Notes: a model not told the origin generated them from the sequence alone. Shown: positions 14,068-21,653, counted from the first letter of the stretch. The stretch: DNA of 24,468 nucleotides from Spirochaetia bacterium (GCA_026002305.1 BOBI01000016.1:1-24468), one strand, 5' to 3'. Numbers and translations: made by a program.

Positions 14068-15513
14068 ATGAATAAGTTGTTTTATGGTGATAATCTTACA
14101 ATAGTGAAGAAAATGTCTTCAGAATCTATTGATTTAATATATCTTGACCCTCCATTTAATAGTAACCGAAGCTATAACCTATTGTATAAAAATACCACCG
14201 GATTGCCTATTCCTGAACAAATTGAGGCATTTTGCGATACATGGGAACTGGATTTTGAAAAATCCGAACTTGCCTCTGATATTCCCCGCGTAATGCAGGA
14301 GTATGGCATAAACGCTGATACGGTCCATTTTTGGCATTATATGGTAGAAGCATTGAGAATGACGGATACGAAATTGCTTGCCTATCTTGTTTATATGACG
14401 GTACGGGTGATTGAAATGTATCGTATCTTAAAGCCGACTGGTTCACTCTATTTGCATTGCGACCCTACTGCCAGTCATTATTTAAAAGTAATACTCGACG
14501 GGATTTTTGGCAAAGATAATTTTAGAAATGAAATTGTGTGGGATTACAAACGGTGGCCTACGAAGGCAAAACGTTTTCAGCGAATGCATGATATTATATT
14601 TTTCTATGGTAAAAGTGATATTAACACCTTTACTGTTCTATATCGTGAACCAAGTGCCAGCAGCCAGAAACGCTGGGGCGGGAAGCAACAGCGTGTAACC
14701 TTTGATGAACAAGGGAACAGACTGCCGACTCTCGAAGAGCAAACCGACTCTCCCGGCGTACCGATGAGTGATGTTTGGCAAATACCAATTATTGCTCCCT
14801 CAGCAAAAGAACGACTCGGCTACCCCACACAAAAACCTATAGCATTATTGGAACGTATTATTCTTGCATCCTCAAAAGAAGGTGATGTTGTGTTTGATCC
14901 TTTCTGCGGTTGCGGTACAACTATTGAAGCATCTATTAGAAATAATCGACAATGGATAGGATGTGATATTGCGATTCACTCAATCAGGCTCATACAAGAT
15001 ACGAGAATAAAAAAGTATGCACTTGTTGAAGGAAAAGATTATACAATCGAGGGAATTCCGCAATCGGCAGAACAGGCTCAATATTTGTTTGAACAAGACC
15101 CATTTCAATTTAAACATTGGTCGATTGAAAAGACCGGGGGATTCTGTTCAAATAGAAAAACAGGGGACCGCGGAATTGACGGGCGAATATATTTTGAAGC
15201 AGGAAATAAACTCTGTAGCATGGTTTTATCAGTAAAAGGTGGTAATATTAAACCTACCGACATTCGGGATTTGCGCGGAGTTTTGGAACGGGAATCCGAT
15301 GTAGAAATGGCAGGATTCATTTCGTTACATGAACCCACAAAAGCTATGGTACAAGAAGCAGATGCGGCAGGATATTATGAATATCAGGGGGTAAAATATC
15401 CACGTATACAATTATTAACTATTAATCAAATATTTGAAGGGAAAACATGGTATTGCCCGTCTGTTGTGAAAGCACAACGGAAAGATGGCGGACAAGCATA
15501 TTTAAATATCTAA
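14068..15513 (+). CDS. DNA methyltransferase fused to nuclease-like domain
   Basis: This is a 481-residue amino-methyltransferase (N6-adenine or N4-cytosine). DPPF (27-30, motif IV) comes before the SAM-binding DPFCGCGTT (277-285, motif I), the beta-class order. YPTQKP (252-257) is also typical. Residues about 360-460 form a further domain with GDRGIDGRIYF (D371), VLSVKGG (386-392, K390) and RDLRGVL, resembling the PD-(D/E)XK/Mrr-like restriction fold. Single-chain methylase-nuclease proteins can act as complete restriction-modification enzymes; whether the nuclease half is active is not known. It stands alone in an AT-rich unit that ends in an attC-like site. A ribosome binding site is weak (AGGATAAA). 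Confidence 0.85.
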   Translation: MNKLFYGDNLTIVKKMSSESIDLIYLDPPFNSNRSYNLLYKNTTGLPIPEQIEAFCDTWELDFEKSELASDIPRVMQEYGINADTVHFWHYMVEALRMTDTKLLAYLVYMTVRVIEMYRILKPTGSLYLHCDPTASHYLKVILDGIFGKDNFRNEIVWDYKRWPTKAKRFQRMHDIIFFYGKSDINTFTVLYREPSASSQKRWGGKQQRVTFDEQGNRLPTLEEQTDSPGVPMSDVWQIPIIAPSAKERLGYPTQKPIALLERIILASSKEGDVVFDPFCGCGTTIEASIRNNRQWIGCDIAIHSIRLIQDTRIKKYALVEGKDYTIEGIPQSAEQAQYLFEQDPFQFKHWSIEKTGGFCSNRKTGDRGIDGRIYFEAGNKLCSMVLSVKGGNIKPTDIRDLRGVLERESDVEMAGFISLHEPTKAMVQEADAAGYYEYQGVKYPRIQLLTINQIFEGKTWYCPSVVKAQRKDGGQAYLNI

Positions 15514-15542
15514 AAAAGAATGAGTGTAAGCAAAAATACTTA

Positions 15543-15672
15543 GCATAACATACGCTAAGCCCGCAGTAGCGCCTTTGTGCGTTTTTTCACAGGCACATTT
15601 TTGCGGTTGCTGGAAACCTGCGGTTTCCTTTATCGCAACCGCAAAAACGTAGTATAGCTTTCGCCGTTATGC
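15543..15672 (+). other. attC-like recombination site candidate
   Basis: GCATAAC at 15543-15549 and GTTATGC at 15666-15672 are exact inverses and sit where integron R'' and R' boxes would be. GCTAAGC (15554-15560) and GCTTTCGC (15657-15664) form an approximate L''/L' pair. The centre folds into two stacked stems: 15599-15610 with 15635-15646 (12 bp) and 15612-15618 with 15622-15628 (7 bp). Total length of 130 bp is like Vibrio repeat sites. The RRR part of GTTRRRY is not perfect (ATG). The stems could also terminate methyltransferase transcription. Confidence 0.45.
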
Positions 15673-15727
15673 AACATAAAAATGCAGAAGTGCTCGGAAG
15701 ACTGCGTGCCGACATCCGTGTCGGCAC
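15666..15727 (+). other. Cassette-head-like leader with hairpin (second copy)
   Basis: The copy begins GTTATG, with TCGGAAGAC at 15694-15702 and a 9-bp hairpin at 15706-15727 (GTGCCGACA, TCCG loop). It matches the leader at 132-168 ungapped at 29 of 37 bases. It lies upstream of the lipoprotein gene. Confidence 0.45.
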
Positions 15728-15796
15728 CGGAATCTGGGTTTTTCTGGTTTGGAAGGCAAATTTAGATGTAACTCCTAATAAAACTAGGAGGGTAGA

Positions 15797-16180
15797 ATGA
15801 AATCTACACAAAAGTGGAGCAAAATGCTCCTGTCGGGAATGGCAGCAATGGTGCTGGCATTCGGATTGGTCGTTACTGGGTGTCCAATGGACGCGGACGG
15901 CGATGCCTACACATTAGAGTTCAGAGTGCGGAATTCGGTAGGCATTAGCGCCATCAGTAAAATTGAATTTTTTAACGGCTCTAATGAAAATGCACCGTTG
16001 TTGAAAACGGAAATGGTCAACCTCACTGAGGGACAAATGTCCAGCACTATCAAGGTGTCCGGCTTTACAGAGAAGCAAGGTGATGATAATCACATTTTTG
16101 GGGTTAAAGTTACTACTCCATGGGGAAATACCCACTTTGACTGGTCAAGTGCCACAGATGGCTCCAAGGTCAGTGTTTAA
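15797..16180 (+). CDS. Small lipoprotein of unknown function
   Basis: This 127-residue lipoprotein has leader MKSTQKWSKMLLSGMAAM and then VLAFGLVVTGC, so the lipidated cysteine is C29. The ribosome binding site is AGGAGGG, seven bases before the ATG. The mature part is short and beta-rich (YTLEFRVRNSVG, IFGVKVTTPWGNTHFDW) with no recognised domain. The leader resembles that of the metallopeptidase lipoprotein at 2532 (VMILAFGFVSIGC), suggesting the same secretion style or shared origin. It lies directly behind the conserved leader at 15666. Confidence 0.65.
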   Translation: MKSTQKWSKMLLSGMAAMVLAFGLVVTGCPMDADGDAYTLEFRVRNSVGISAISKIEFFNGSNENAPLLKTEMVNLTEGQMSSTIKVSGFTEKQGDDNHIFGVKVTTPWGNTHFDWSSATDGSKVSV

Positions 16181-16231
16181 GTTAGTGCACCGTTCTGGGT
16201 GATGCTGTTCTCCAAAGGGAGCTGGTAGTTC

Positions 16232-16261
16232 GTTATGTTCTGTCTATATTGCCGTAGACAG
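16232..16261 (+). other. Core-like box and hairpin before toxin-antitoxin pair
   Basis: GTTATG (16232-16237) is followed by a 7-bp stem CTGTCTA/TAGACAG (16240-16261). The layout resembles the other unit heads at 132 and 15666 but shares little sequence. It lies 70-100 bases before the antitoxin. Confidence 0.3.
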
Positions 16262-16329
16262 GATTTCGTGTTACTTTGTACCTGGATATTTTTCTAAAAT
16301 GTGATAATGTGACCATAAGAGGATTTATT

Positions 16330-16569
16330 ATGTATGCAACAGAATTCGAAGCAATGGTGCTTGAGGATGGTAAAATCGAAATTCCTAGGGAATACCGTAA
16401 GCCTTCTTCTCGGATAAAAGTCATTATACTGCAAAGTAGTAAAGAAAAACAATTCAAAGGTTCAGGGGATGGATTTGGCGCGCTTGCAAACAAAGCAAAT
16501 CCTAAACTTTGGGACAAGGAAACAAATGCGTGGAAAAAGGCTGCAATAGAAAAATATGTGTCTAGTTGA
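16330..16569 (+). CDS. AbrB/MazE-like antitoxin of PIN system
   Basis: This 79-residue protein starts at ATG 16330, chosen for AAGAGGA nine bases upstream; an in-frame ATG at 16276 lacks such a site. MYATEFEAMVLEDGKIEIPR, then EYRKPSSRIKVIIL, is the swapped-hairpin AbrB/VapB-type DNA-binding domain. The C-terminal half (NPKLWDKETNAWKKAA) is the toxin-binding tail. It overlaps the PIN gene by 14 bases. It would neutralise the toxin and repress the operon. Intact. Confidence 0.7.
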   Translation: MYATEFEAMVLEDGKIEIPREYRKPSSRIKVIILQSSKEKQFKGSGDGFGALANKANPKLWDKETNAWKKAAIEKYVSS

Positions 16570-16942
16570 CGCAAACATTGTTCTGCGCTATTTGTTTGCA
16601 GACAATCCTGTAATGAGCCAAAAAGCTAAAGACATTATCAAAAATCAAGAGGTTTTAATACTAACGCAAGTGATTGCAGAAATAATCTACGTTGCCGAGG
16701 GTGTTTACAATGCCACACGGCAAGAAACAGTTGATTCTATTCCTGATATATCAGCATTAGATAATGTATATCTTGAACACGAGGAAATTGTTACCATAGC
16801 ATTGAATGAATATACCGCTACAAAATTAGATTTTGTTGATGTATTGCTTTATGCGTATAGCCAACAAACAGGTTTGCTGGTTGAAACTTTTGATAGTGGA
16901 TTGCGGAAGAAATTAGCAACAAATAATAGTAATGTCACGTAA
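16556..16942 (+). CDS. PIN-domain ribonuclease toxin (VapC-like)
   Basis: This 128-residue PIN nuclease carries the full acidic set: D5 (VDANIVLRY), E42 (IAEIIYV), D95 (LDFVDVLLYAY) and D113 (TFDSGLRKK). Such toxins cleave tRNA or rRNA when freed from the antitoxin. Length and motif spacing are normal. It overlaps the antitoxin frame, so translation is coupled. This is the only one of the three recognisable toxin-antitoxin pairs in the window whose toxin is unbroken. Confidence 0.85.
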   Translation: MCLVDANIVLRYLFADNPVMSQKAKDIIKNQEVLILTQVIAEIIYVAEGVYNATRQETVDSIPDISALDNVYLEHEEIVTIALNEYTATKLDFVDVLLYAYSQQTGLLVETFDSGLRKKLATNNSNVT

Positions 16943-16989
16943 GCTCGCCAAACATGGATGGCACGGCGTGCAACAACTTTGCCCATTGT

Positions 16990-17033
16990 TTATTGTCTGT
17001 GTTTCGGTTTAATACCGCGCGGTAGTTCATTTT
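16990..17033 (+). repeat. Short copy of CGGTTTAATACCG repeat
   Basis: TTATTGTCTGTGTTTCGG, TTTAATACCGCGC and GGTAGTTCATTTT match the outer parts of the unit at 2640-2815 without its inner hairpins. The following 17034-17220 is AT-rich and gene-free. Confidence 0.5.
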
Positions 17034-17220
17034 ACATGACTTTTTTAAAAAGAAAACCTCTAAAAATCCAAGTTAACATTCAATTTCATTCCATTCCATA
17101 AGTTTCATACGGTTTTACATCAAGATTTAGCAATTCTTATGGTTTTTTTTAGGCCATCTAACATTTTTTAAAATTGTTCAAACATTTTTCATAAATTTTT
17201 TAAAAAACCCGCATTTTTTC

Positions 17221-17249
17221 TTGACACTTCCGATAACGTAATGTATATT
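17221..17249 (+). promoter_or_regulatory. Promoter of TetR operon
   Basis: TTGACA (17221-17226) and TATATT (17244-17249) are separated by exactly 17 bases. The expected start site falls at the edge of the palindrome at 17253-17276. Confidence 0.8.
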
Positions 17250-17252
17250 CTA

Positions 17253-17276
17253 ATAGGAATGAACGTTCATTCCTAT
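17253..17276. promoter_or_regulatory. 24-bp perfect palindrome, probable TetR operator
   Basis: The half-site ATAGGAATGAAC is followed by its exact reverse complement with no spacer. The AATGAACGTTCATT centre is of the type bound by TetR/AcrR repressors. It covers the probable transcription start, so a bound repressor would block the promoter; autoregulation by the TetR protein at 17449 is inferred. Confidence 0.8.
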
Positions 17277-17298
17277 ATTTTGATTTTGGAGGTCTTTT

Positions 17299-17445
17299 AT
17301 GTGTATTATCGCAACCGCTTTGGGGATTATGGGAATCCTTCCAATAATCCGGTGTACCGTCCTGGTGTTGGGACTCATGGTGTCGGGTCTGTTAGCCATA
17401 TTGGGGTTAATAGGCAGCGCTCCGGCTTTTTTTGCAGGGAGGTGA
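17299..17445 (+). CDS. Small hydrophobic protein (48 aa)
   Basis: The ORF starts at ATG 17299 with ribosome binding site GGAGG (17289-17293). It codes MCIIATALGIMGILPIIR, then a second hydrophobic stretch LVLGLMVSGLLAILGLIG, and ends APAFFAGR. It therefore has two probable membrane segments and almost no polar residues. It is the first gene after the promoter and operator and stops three bases before the TetR start, so it is co-transcribed. It has no recognised family. The good ribosome binding site, exact spacing and promoter support it as a real gene. Confidence 0.7.
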   Translation: MCIIATALGIMGILPIIRCTVLVLGLMVSGLLAILGLIGSAPAFFAGR

Positions 17446-17448
17446 AGT

Positions 17449-18042
17449 ATGCCTGTTCAGTCTGAAAAAAAAGATGCCCTTTTGAAGGCCGCCCTTAAAC
17501 TCATTGCCGGTCAAGGCTTCCATGCCGCACCAATGTCGCAAATTGCAGGAGAAGCCAATATCGGCGTGGGAACGATCTACCGCTATTTCAAGAATAAGGA
17601 CGAGCTGATTAACGGCCTCTACCTTGAAATCCGCAAGCGCATGGCCGAGGCAATCGGCAAAGGCCATGACGAAGCCGCGCCTGTAAAAGTGCAATTCGTT
17701 AAATCTTTGCAAAACCTTATCCGCTATTTGATTGAAAAGCCTGAGGAAATACAGTTTACCGAACAGTATGAACATTCTCCGTTCATTACCGATGCAACAA
17801 AGGCGGAAATTGAAAAAGTGGCGTCTCCCATTTCTGATTTGCTTACCCGCGCCCAAAAAGAAAAACTGCTAAAGCCCTTACCTTTTCCGGTGCTTATGGC
17901 GATGTTTTCGGGCGCGTCAATGGGACTGTTAAAAGCATATTTGCAAAAAAAATCGTTCCCCGCAAAAATGAACGAAGCGATTGAGGCAATCTGGGATATG
18001 CTTATCCCCAAAAATACAGAAGGCGTAGGAGGAAGATTATGA
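17449..18042 (+). CDS. TetR/AcrR-family repressor
   Basis: This is a 197-residue regulator. Residues 8-55 form the TetR DNA-binding domain (ALLKAALKLIAGQGFHA, MSQIAGEANIGVGTIYRYF). The rest is the helical ligand-binding and dimer domain. A strong ribosome binding site (GGGAGGTGA) precedes the ATG. It shares its operon with a 48-residue hydrophobic protein upstream and a four-helix membrane protein downstream (ATGA overlap). The operator at 17253-17276 is the obvious target. The ligand is unknown; the membrane neighbours suggest an export or envelope-stress role, but no transporter motif is seen. Confidence 0.88.
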   Translation: MPVQSEKKDALLKAALKLIAGQGFHAAPMSQIAGEANIGVGTIYRYFKNKDELINGLYLEIRKRMAEAIGKGHDEAAPVKVQFVKSLQNLIRYLIEKPEEIQFTEQYEHSPFITDATKAEIEKVASPISDLLTRAQKEKLLKPLPFPVLMAMFSGASMGLLKAYLQKKSFPAKMNEAIEAIWDMLIPKNTEGVGGRL

Positions 18043-18587
18043 AAAACTGCATTACAAACTTTTCCAAAATGGGCATTGTGCTTTTGCTCATCGGTGTTCT
18101 TGGTATTCTAAATGCCACCTGCGATACAGTTACCTTGATTCTGGCAATAACCAAATCATTTGAAGGTAACGCCTTCTTTTCTTTTTTCTTCCGTGTCTTT
18201 GCAGATAAAGACTTATTTTTAATTGCAATGCCGCTGACATTACTTTGCAATATTTTGTTTTTGGTGTTTATGTTTGGGCGCAAATCGTTTTTATTTCAAC
18301 TGTTTTTCTTTGCCTCCTGCATTATTGCGCTTGTTCATTTGCTGGTCAATTTATTTGCCTTATACCCGCTTACCATTTTTGATATTATGATAAGCGCAGG
18401 ATTTAACGCTTTAGTTACCAGTCTTCCCAATCTAATTAACCCTATGCTTGGGCTATTACAGACAATGTATACAGCGTTTTTGATAACCGGGATATTTGGC
18501 TGTTTGGGTTTATTGATTGTCTGTTTTATATACTTCAAACGTTCAAAACGGGTTGCCGCCTATTTTGGCTCAATGAATACAATTTAA
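18039..18587 (+). CDS. Four-helix membrane protein, unknown function
   Basis: This 182-residue integral membrane protein has hydrophobic segments at about 11-37, 60-80, 84-108 and 141-167. The start ATG overlaps the TetR stop (ATGA), with GGAGGAAG as ribosome binding site. Loops are short and the C-terminus is basic (KRSKR). I do not recognise a family. Being controlled by the TetR operator, it is probably the effector of that operon together with the 48-residue protein. Confidence 0.7.
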   Translation: MKNCITNFSKMGIVLLLIGVLGILNATCDTVTLILAITKSFEGNAFFSFFFRVFADKDLFLIAMPLTLLCNILFLVFMFGRKSFLFQLFFFASCIIALVHLLVNLFALYPLTIFDIMISAGFNALVTSLPNLINPMLGLLQTMYTAFLITGIFGCLGLLIVCFIYFKRSKRVAAYFGSMNTI

Positions 18588-18621
18588 AATATACTTTTGA
18601 CATAATACGGTAACACCTACC

Positions 18622-18712
18622 CAAGCGCTAGGGATAGAGCGGAAATACTTTTTGGCAAAGCCAAAAAGATTGCAGCGATAGCCCGGCCGCCGCTTGCGGC
18701 GGCAGCGCCCGA
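18622..18712. other. Structured intergenic element
   Basis: AGCGCTAGGGATAGAGCGG is followed by a CTTTTTGG/CCAAAAAG hairpin (18648-18668), GCAGCGATAGCCCGG, and then a GC hairpin (GCCGCC/GGCGGC, 18686-18703). I recall similar arrangements (AGCG..AGGGAT..GCGGAAA, AAAAAG hairpin, AGCG..AGCCCGG) in intergenic regions of several phyla, but cannot name the family. It may terminate the TetR operon, as no other terminator is seen. Confidence 0.5.
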
Positions 18713-18762
18713 AATTTTCTAAATGCACCCGCTTTTGGCTGCACCCGCGACGCAAATATAAA

Positions 18763-18791
18763 TTGCGCTTTCCTGATTTATCCTTTATACT
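18763..18791 (+). promoter_or_regulatory. Promoter of serine uptake/deamination operon
   Basis: TTGCGC (18763-18768) and TATACT (18786-18791) are spaced by 17 bases, 29 bases before the symporter ATG. The ribosome binding site AAGGGGG is unusually close, four or five bases before the start. Confidence 0.6.
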
Positions 18792-18819
18792 ATAAAAAGT
18801 AATTATTTAAGGGGGCCCC

Positions 18820-20019
18820 ATGGCTAAAAAATTTAAATTCGGGTTAATTGTTAAGCTGCTTATCGGTATCGCGCTTGGTATTATCTTTGGGCTGGTTATG
18901 CCTGTCTGGTTTAACCGGATTATTGTTACCGCAGCAAAATTGTTTAGTTCATTTTTGATGTTTGTTATTCCGCTTATGATACTTGCGTTTGTTACAATGG
19001 GTATTGCCGACCTTTCGCAGGGTGCGGGTAAGCTCCTTTTAATAACGGCCGGTATCGCTTATGGTTCTACGCTGGTTGCCGGTTCAATCGCGTTTTTTGT
19101 GGCGATTAATTTATTCCCCAATTTTTTAAATCCGGCCGCCATTGCCAATATAGGCGATGCCGAAGCCGGTATGCTTTCGACGTATTTTTCTCTTTCTATG
19201 CCGCCTGTACTTGATGTGCTTAGCGCGGTTATTTTGGCGTTTATTCTGGGTCTGTGTATCAGCTCTATGCGTGGTAAAGAATTACACGATGCTCTTTACA
19301 ACCCTATGAAAGAATTTGCCGCGGTTATCAACAGGGTGCTGGAAGTCGCTATTATCCCGCTGCTGCCGCTTTACATCTGCGGAACATTTGTAAACATGAC
19401 GGTTTCGGGGCAGACATTCGCAATACTGGGTGTTTTGTGGAAGGTGTTCCTAACGGTTATTATTCTTCACTTTGCTATTTTGTTGGCGCAATTTTTAGTA
19501 TCGGGCACAATCTGTAAAAAAAATCCGTTCTTGTTGATGAAAAATCAAATACCGGGTTATCTATCGGCTATCGGCACACAATCATCTGCCGCCACAATTC
19601 CTGTAAATCTTGAATGTGCGCGTGCTGATGGCGTATCACCTGAAATTAGAAACTTTGTTATTCCGTTATGTGCAAACATTCACATGGCAGGATCGATGAT
19701 AACAATTACAAGTTGTGTTACGGCGGTACTTCTAATGCACAATATGCCGGTTAATATAGGTATAATCATTCCGTTTATTATGACGCTTGGTATAGCGATG
19801 GTTGCATCTCCGGGCGCGCCCGGCGGTTCAATAATGACCGCTCTGCCGTTCCTGCCGTTAGTTGGTATTGCTTCCGACAGTACTATTGCGAGTCTGTTAA
19901 TCGCGCTGTACATTACCCAGGATAGTTTCGGCACGGCGTGTAATGTTTCCGGTGATAACGCTATTTCAAACATCATAGACCGGATTAACCAAAGTTTTAC
20001 TAAAAAGAAAGCGGCTTAA
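18820..20019 (+). CDS. DAACS-family symporter, probable serine/threonine carrier
   Basis: This is a 399-residue dicarboxylate/amino acid:cation symporter (SLC1-like fold) with eight helices and two re-entrant loops. HP1 shows SSAATIP (255-261), HP2 shows SPGAPGGS (330-337), and the last helix shows DSFGTACNVSGD (368-379). The signature NMDGT of glutamate/aspartate carriers is replaced by CANIHMAGS (284-292), so sodium or substrate binding differs; SstT-type serine/threonine carriers are also divergent here. Twelve bases upstream of sdaAB and in the same operon, it most likely imports L-serine for deamination. Substrate is an inference from context. Confidence 0.8.
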   Translation: MAKKFKFGLIVKLLIGIALGIIFGLVMPVWFNRIIVTAAKLFSSFLMFVIPLMILAFVTMGIADLSQGAGKLLLITAGIAYGSTLVAGSIAFFVAINLFPNFLNPAAIANIGDAEAGMLSTYFSLSMPPVLDVLSAVILAFILGLCISSMRGKELHDALYNPMKEFAAVINRVLEVAIIPLLPLYICGTFVNMTVSGQTFAILGVLWKVFLTVIILHFAILLAQFLVSGTICKKNPFLLMKNQIPGYLSAIGTQSSAATIPVNLECARADGVSPEIRNFVIPLCANIHMAGSMITITSCVTAVLLMHNMPVNIGIIIPFIMTLGIAMVASPGAPGGSIMTALPFLPLVGIASDSTIASLLIALYITQDSFGTACNVSGDNAISNIIDRINQSFTKKKAA

Positions 20020-20030
20020 CGGTAAGCACT

Positions 20031-20705
20031 ATGAATATTTTTGATATAATAGGCCCTGTGATGATAGGGCCGTCGAGTTCGCATACGGCGGGTGCGGCGC
20101 GGATTGGCAAGGTGTGCCGCGAGATTTTAGGCGAGGAGGTTGTTAAAGCCGAGATTGGTTTTTGCGGCTCTTTTGCTAAAACCGGCAAGGGCCACGGCAC
20201 GGATAAAGCGATTGTCGCAGGTCTTTTGGGTATGAATCCTGATGATGAGCGGCTTGCCGACAGTTTTGATATTGCAAAAGAGCGCGGCCTGCAATGGTCG
20301 ATAAGTGAAATCAATTTAAGCCGCGCCCACCCTAATACAGCAAAACTTAAACTAACAGGCAAGAATGGCAAACAATGCGCTGTGCAGGGTTCGTCTATTG
20401 GCGGCGGTAACATTATCATTACAAATGTGAATGAAATGGAGACGTCGTTTAACGGCGGCGCCGACACGTTAATTATTCCGCACAAAGATATTTCCGGTAT
20501 GATAGCATCGGTTACGTCGCAGATGGCGTTTGCGGGTATTAATATCGGTAACTTTAAACTGAACAGGCCGCACAAGGGTTTTCAGGCTGTTATGACTATG
20601 GAAATTGACGGCACTATTTCTGACGATGCCGTTGCTCACCTTGCCGCGTTGCCGCATATTGATAGTGTTGTGCTGCTGCGCGCACACAAAAATGAGGAAG
20701 TATAA
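20031..20705 (+). CDS. sdaAB: L-serine dehydratase beta subunit
   Basis: This is the beta chain of the iron-sulfur L-serine dehydratase, which turns L-serine into pyruvate and ammonia together with the alpha chain. At 224 residues it is normal for SdaAB. Residues 1-145 form the SDH beta domain (GPVMIGPSSSHTAGAARIG, GKGHGTDKAIVAGLLGM), and about 150-220 an ACT-like domain (MAFAGINIGNFKLNR). The start is preceded by GGTAAG. The stop (TAA, 20703-20705) directly abuts the sdaAA start, so translation is coupled. Confidence 0.93.
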   Translation: MNIFDIIGPVMIGPSSSHTAGAARIGKVCREILGEEVVKAEIGFCGSFAKTGKGHGTDKAIVAGLLGMNPDDERLADSFDIAKERGLQWSISEINLSRAHPNTAKLKLTGKNGKQCAVQGSSIGGGNIIITNVNEMETSFNGGADTLIIPHKDISGMIASVTSQMAFAGINIGNFKLNRPHKGFQAVMTMEIDGTISDDAVAHLAALPHIDSVVLLRAHKNEEV

Positions 20706-21587
20706 ATGCCGGATTATCATTCAATAGACGCGATTGCGCAGGAAGCGGAAGCCTGCGGTAAGCGTATTTCAGAAGTTATTATGGCGGAACAAGCCGCCAA
20801 TATGGAAATAACCGTTGATGAAGTATACAGGCTTATGAAACATAATCTTGACGTTATGCGAAAGTCTGCAGAAAAGGGCGCCGCTGAAAATATAAAATCG
20901 CACAGCGGGCTTACAGGCGGCTCGGGTTTTTTAATGACGCGCTATGCGAAAGAAGGCGCGCCGGTTTCGGGTAGTTTTTGCGCCGCCGCGATAGCGCGCG
21001 CTATTTCCGTTGCCGAATGTAACGCCGCAATGGGAAAAATCGTTGCCGCCCCCACCGCCGGTTCCTGCGGCATATTGCCGGCGGCCGTTCTTACAATGCT
21101 TGAACAAAACAAGGCAAGCGAGGAGCAGGCGGTTATGGCGCTTATTACGGCGGGCGCTTTTGGCCTTGTAATCGCAAACGAGGCAAGCATTGCCGGCGCC
21201 GAAGGCGGGTGTCAGGCCGAATGCGGCAGTGCCGCCGCTATCACCGCGGCGGCCATAGTCGAGATGTCGGGAGGCGGTCCGCAGCAATGTGCCCATGCCT
21301 GCGCCATTGCCTTAAAAAACCAGTTGGGGCTGGTCTGCGATCCTGTCGCCGGCCTTGTCGAGGTGCCCTGTGTAAAAAGAAACGCAGGCGGTGTAATGTG
21401 CGCCATCTGCGCCGCCGATATGGCGCTTGCGGGCATAAAAAGCGTAATTCCCGTGGACGAGGTAATCGAAGCAATGCGCAGCGTGGGCGACTCCATGCCT
21501 GAAGCCCTGCGGGAAACAGCCTGCGGCGGACTGGCCGTTTCCCCCACAGGCCGCGCCCTTGCCCAAAAAATTTTTGGCGCCCCTTGA
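20706..21587 (+). CDS. sdaAA: L-serine dehydratase alpha subunit
   Basis: This is the catalytic alpha chain, 293 residues. It holds the likely [4Fe-4S] ligands C173 (AECGSAAA), C211 (CDPVAGLVEVPC) and C222; the 11-residue gap between the last two is as in other bacterial serine dehydratases. SHSGLTGGSG (65-74) and APTAGSCGILPAA (115-127) are family hallmarks. The enzyme is expected to be oxygen-sensitive, fitting an anaerobic spirochaete that uses serine for energy. GAGGAAG (20694-20700) is the ribosome binding site. The gene ends 66 bases before rpsL without a visible terminator. The open frames on the other strand are composition artefacts. Confidence 0.95.
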   Translation: MPDYHSIDAIAQEAEACGKRISEVIMAEQAANMEITVDEVYRLMKHNLDVMRKSAEKGAAENIKSHSGLTGGSGFLMTRYAKEGAPVSGSFCAAAIARAISVAECNAAMGKIVAAPTAGSCGILPAAVLTMLEQNKASEEQAVMALITAGAFGLVIANEASIAGAEGGCQAECGSAAAITAAAIVEMSGGGPQQCAHACAIALKNQLGLVCDPVAGLVEVPCVKRNAGGVMCAICAADMALAGIKSVIPVDEVIEAMRSVGDSMPEALRETACGGLAVSPTGRALAQKIFGAP

Positions 21588-21653
21588 CGATAATGAAAAA
21601 TTTGATCAAAATTATAAAACTATATTCTATACAATCAGGAGCGTTTTTAGCAC

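Noticed and set aside
20931..21609. Several overlapping frames on the minus strand across sdaAA
   Set aside because: They are rich in Arg, Ala and Gly as expected of shadow frames in a GC-rich gene; no motifs.
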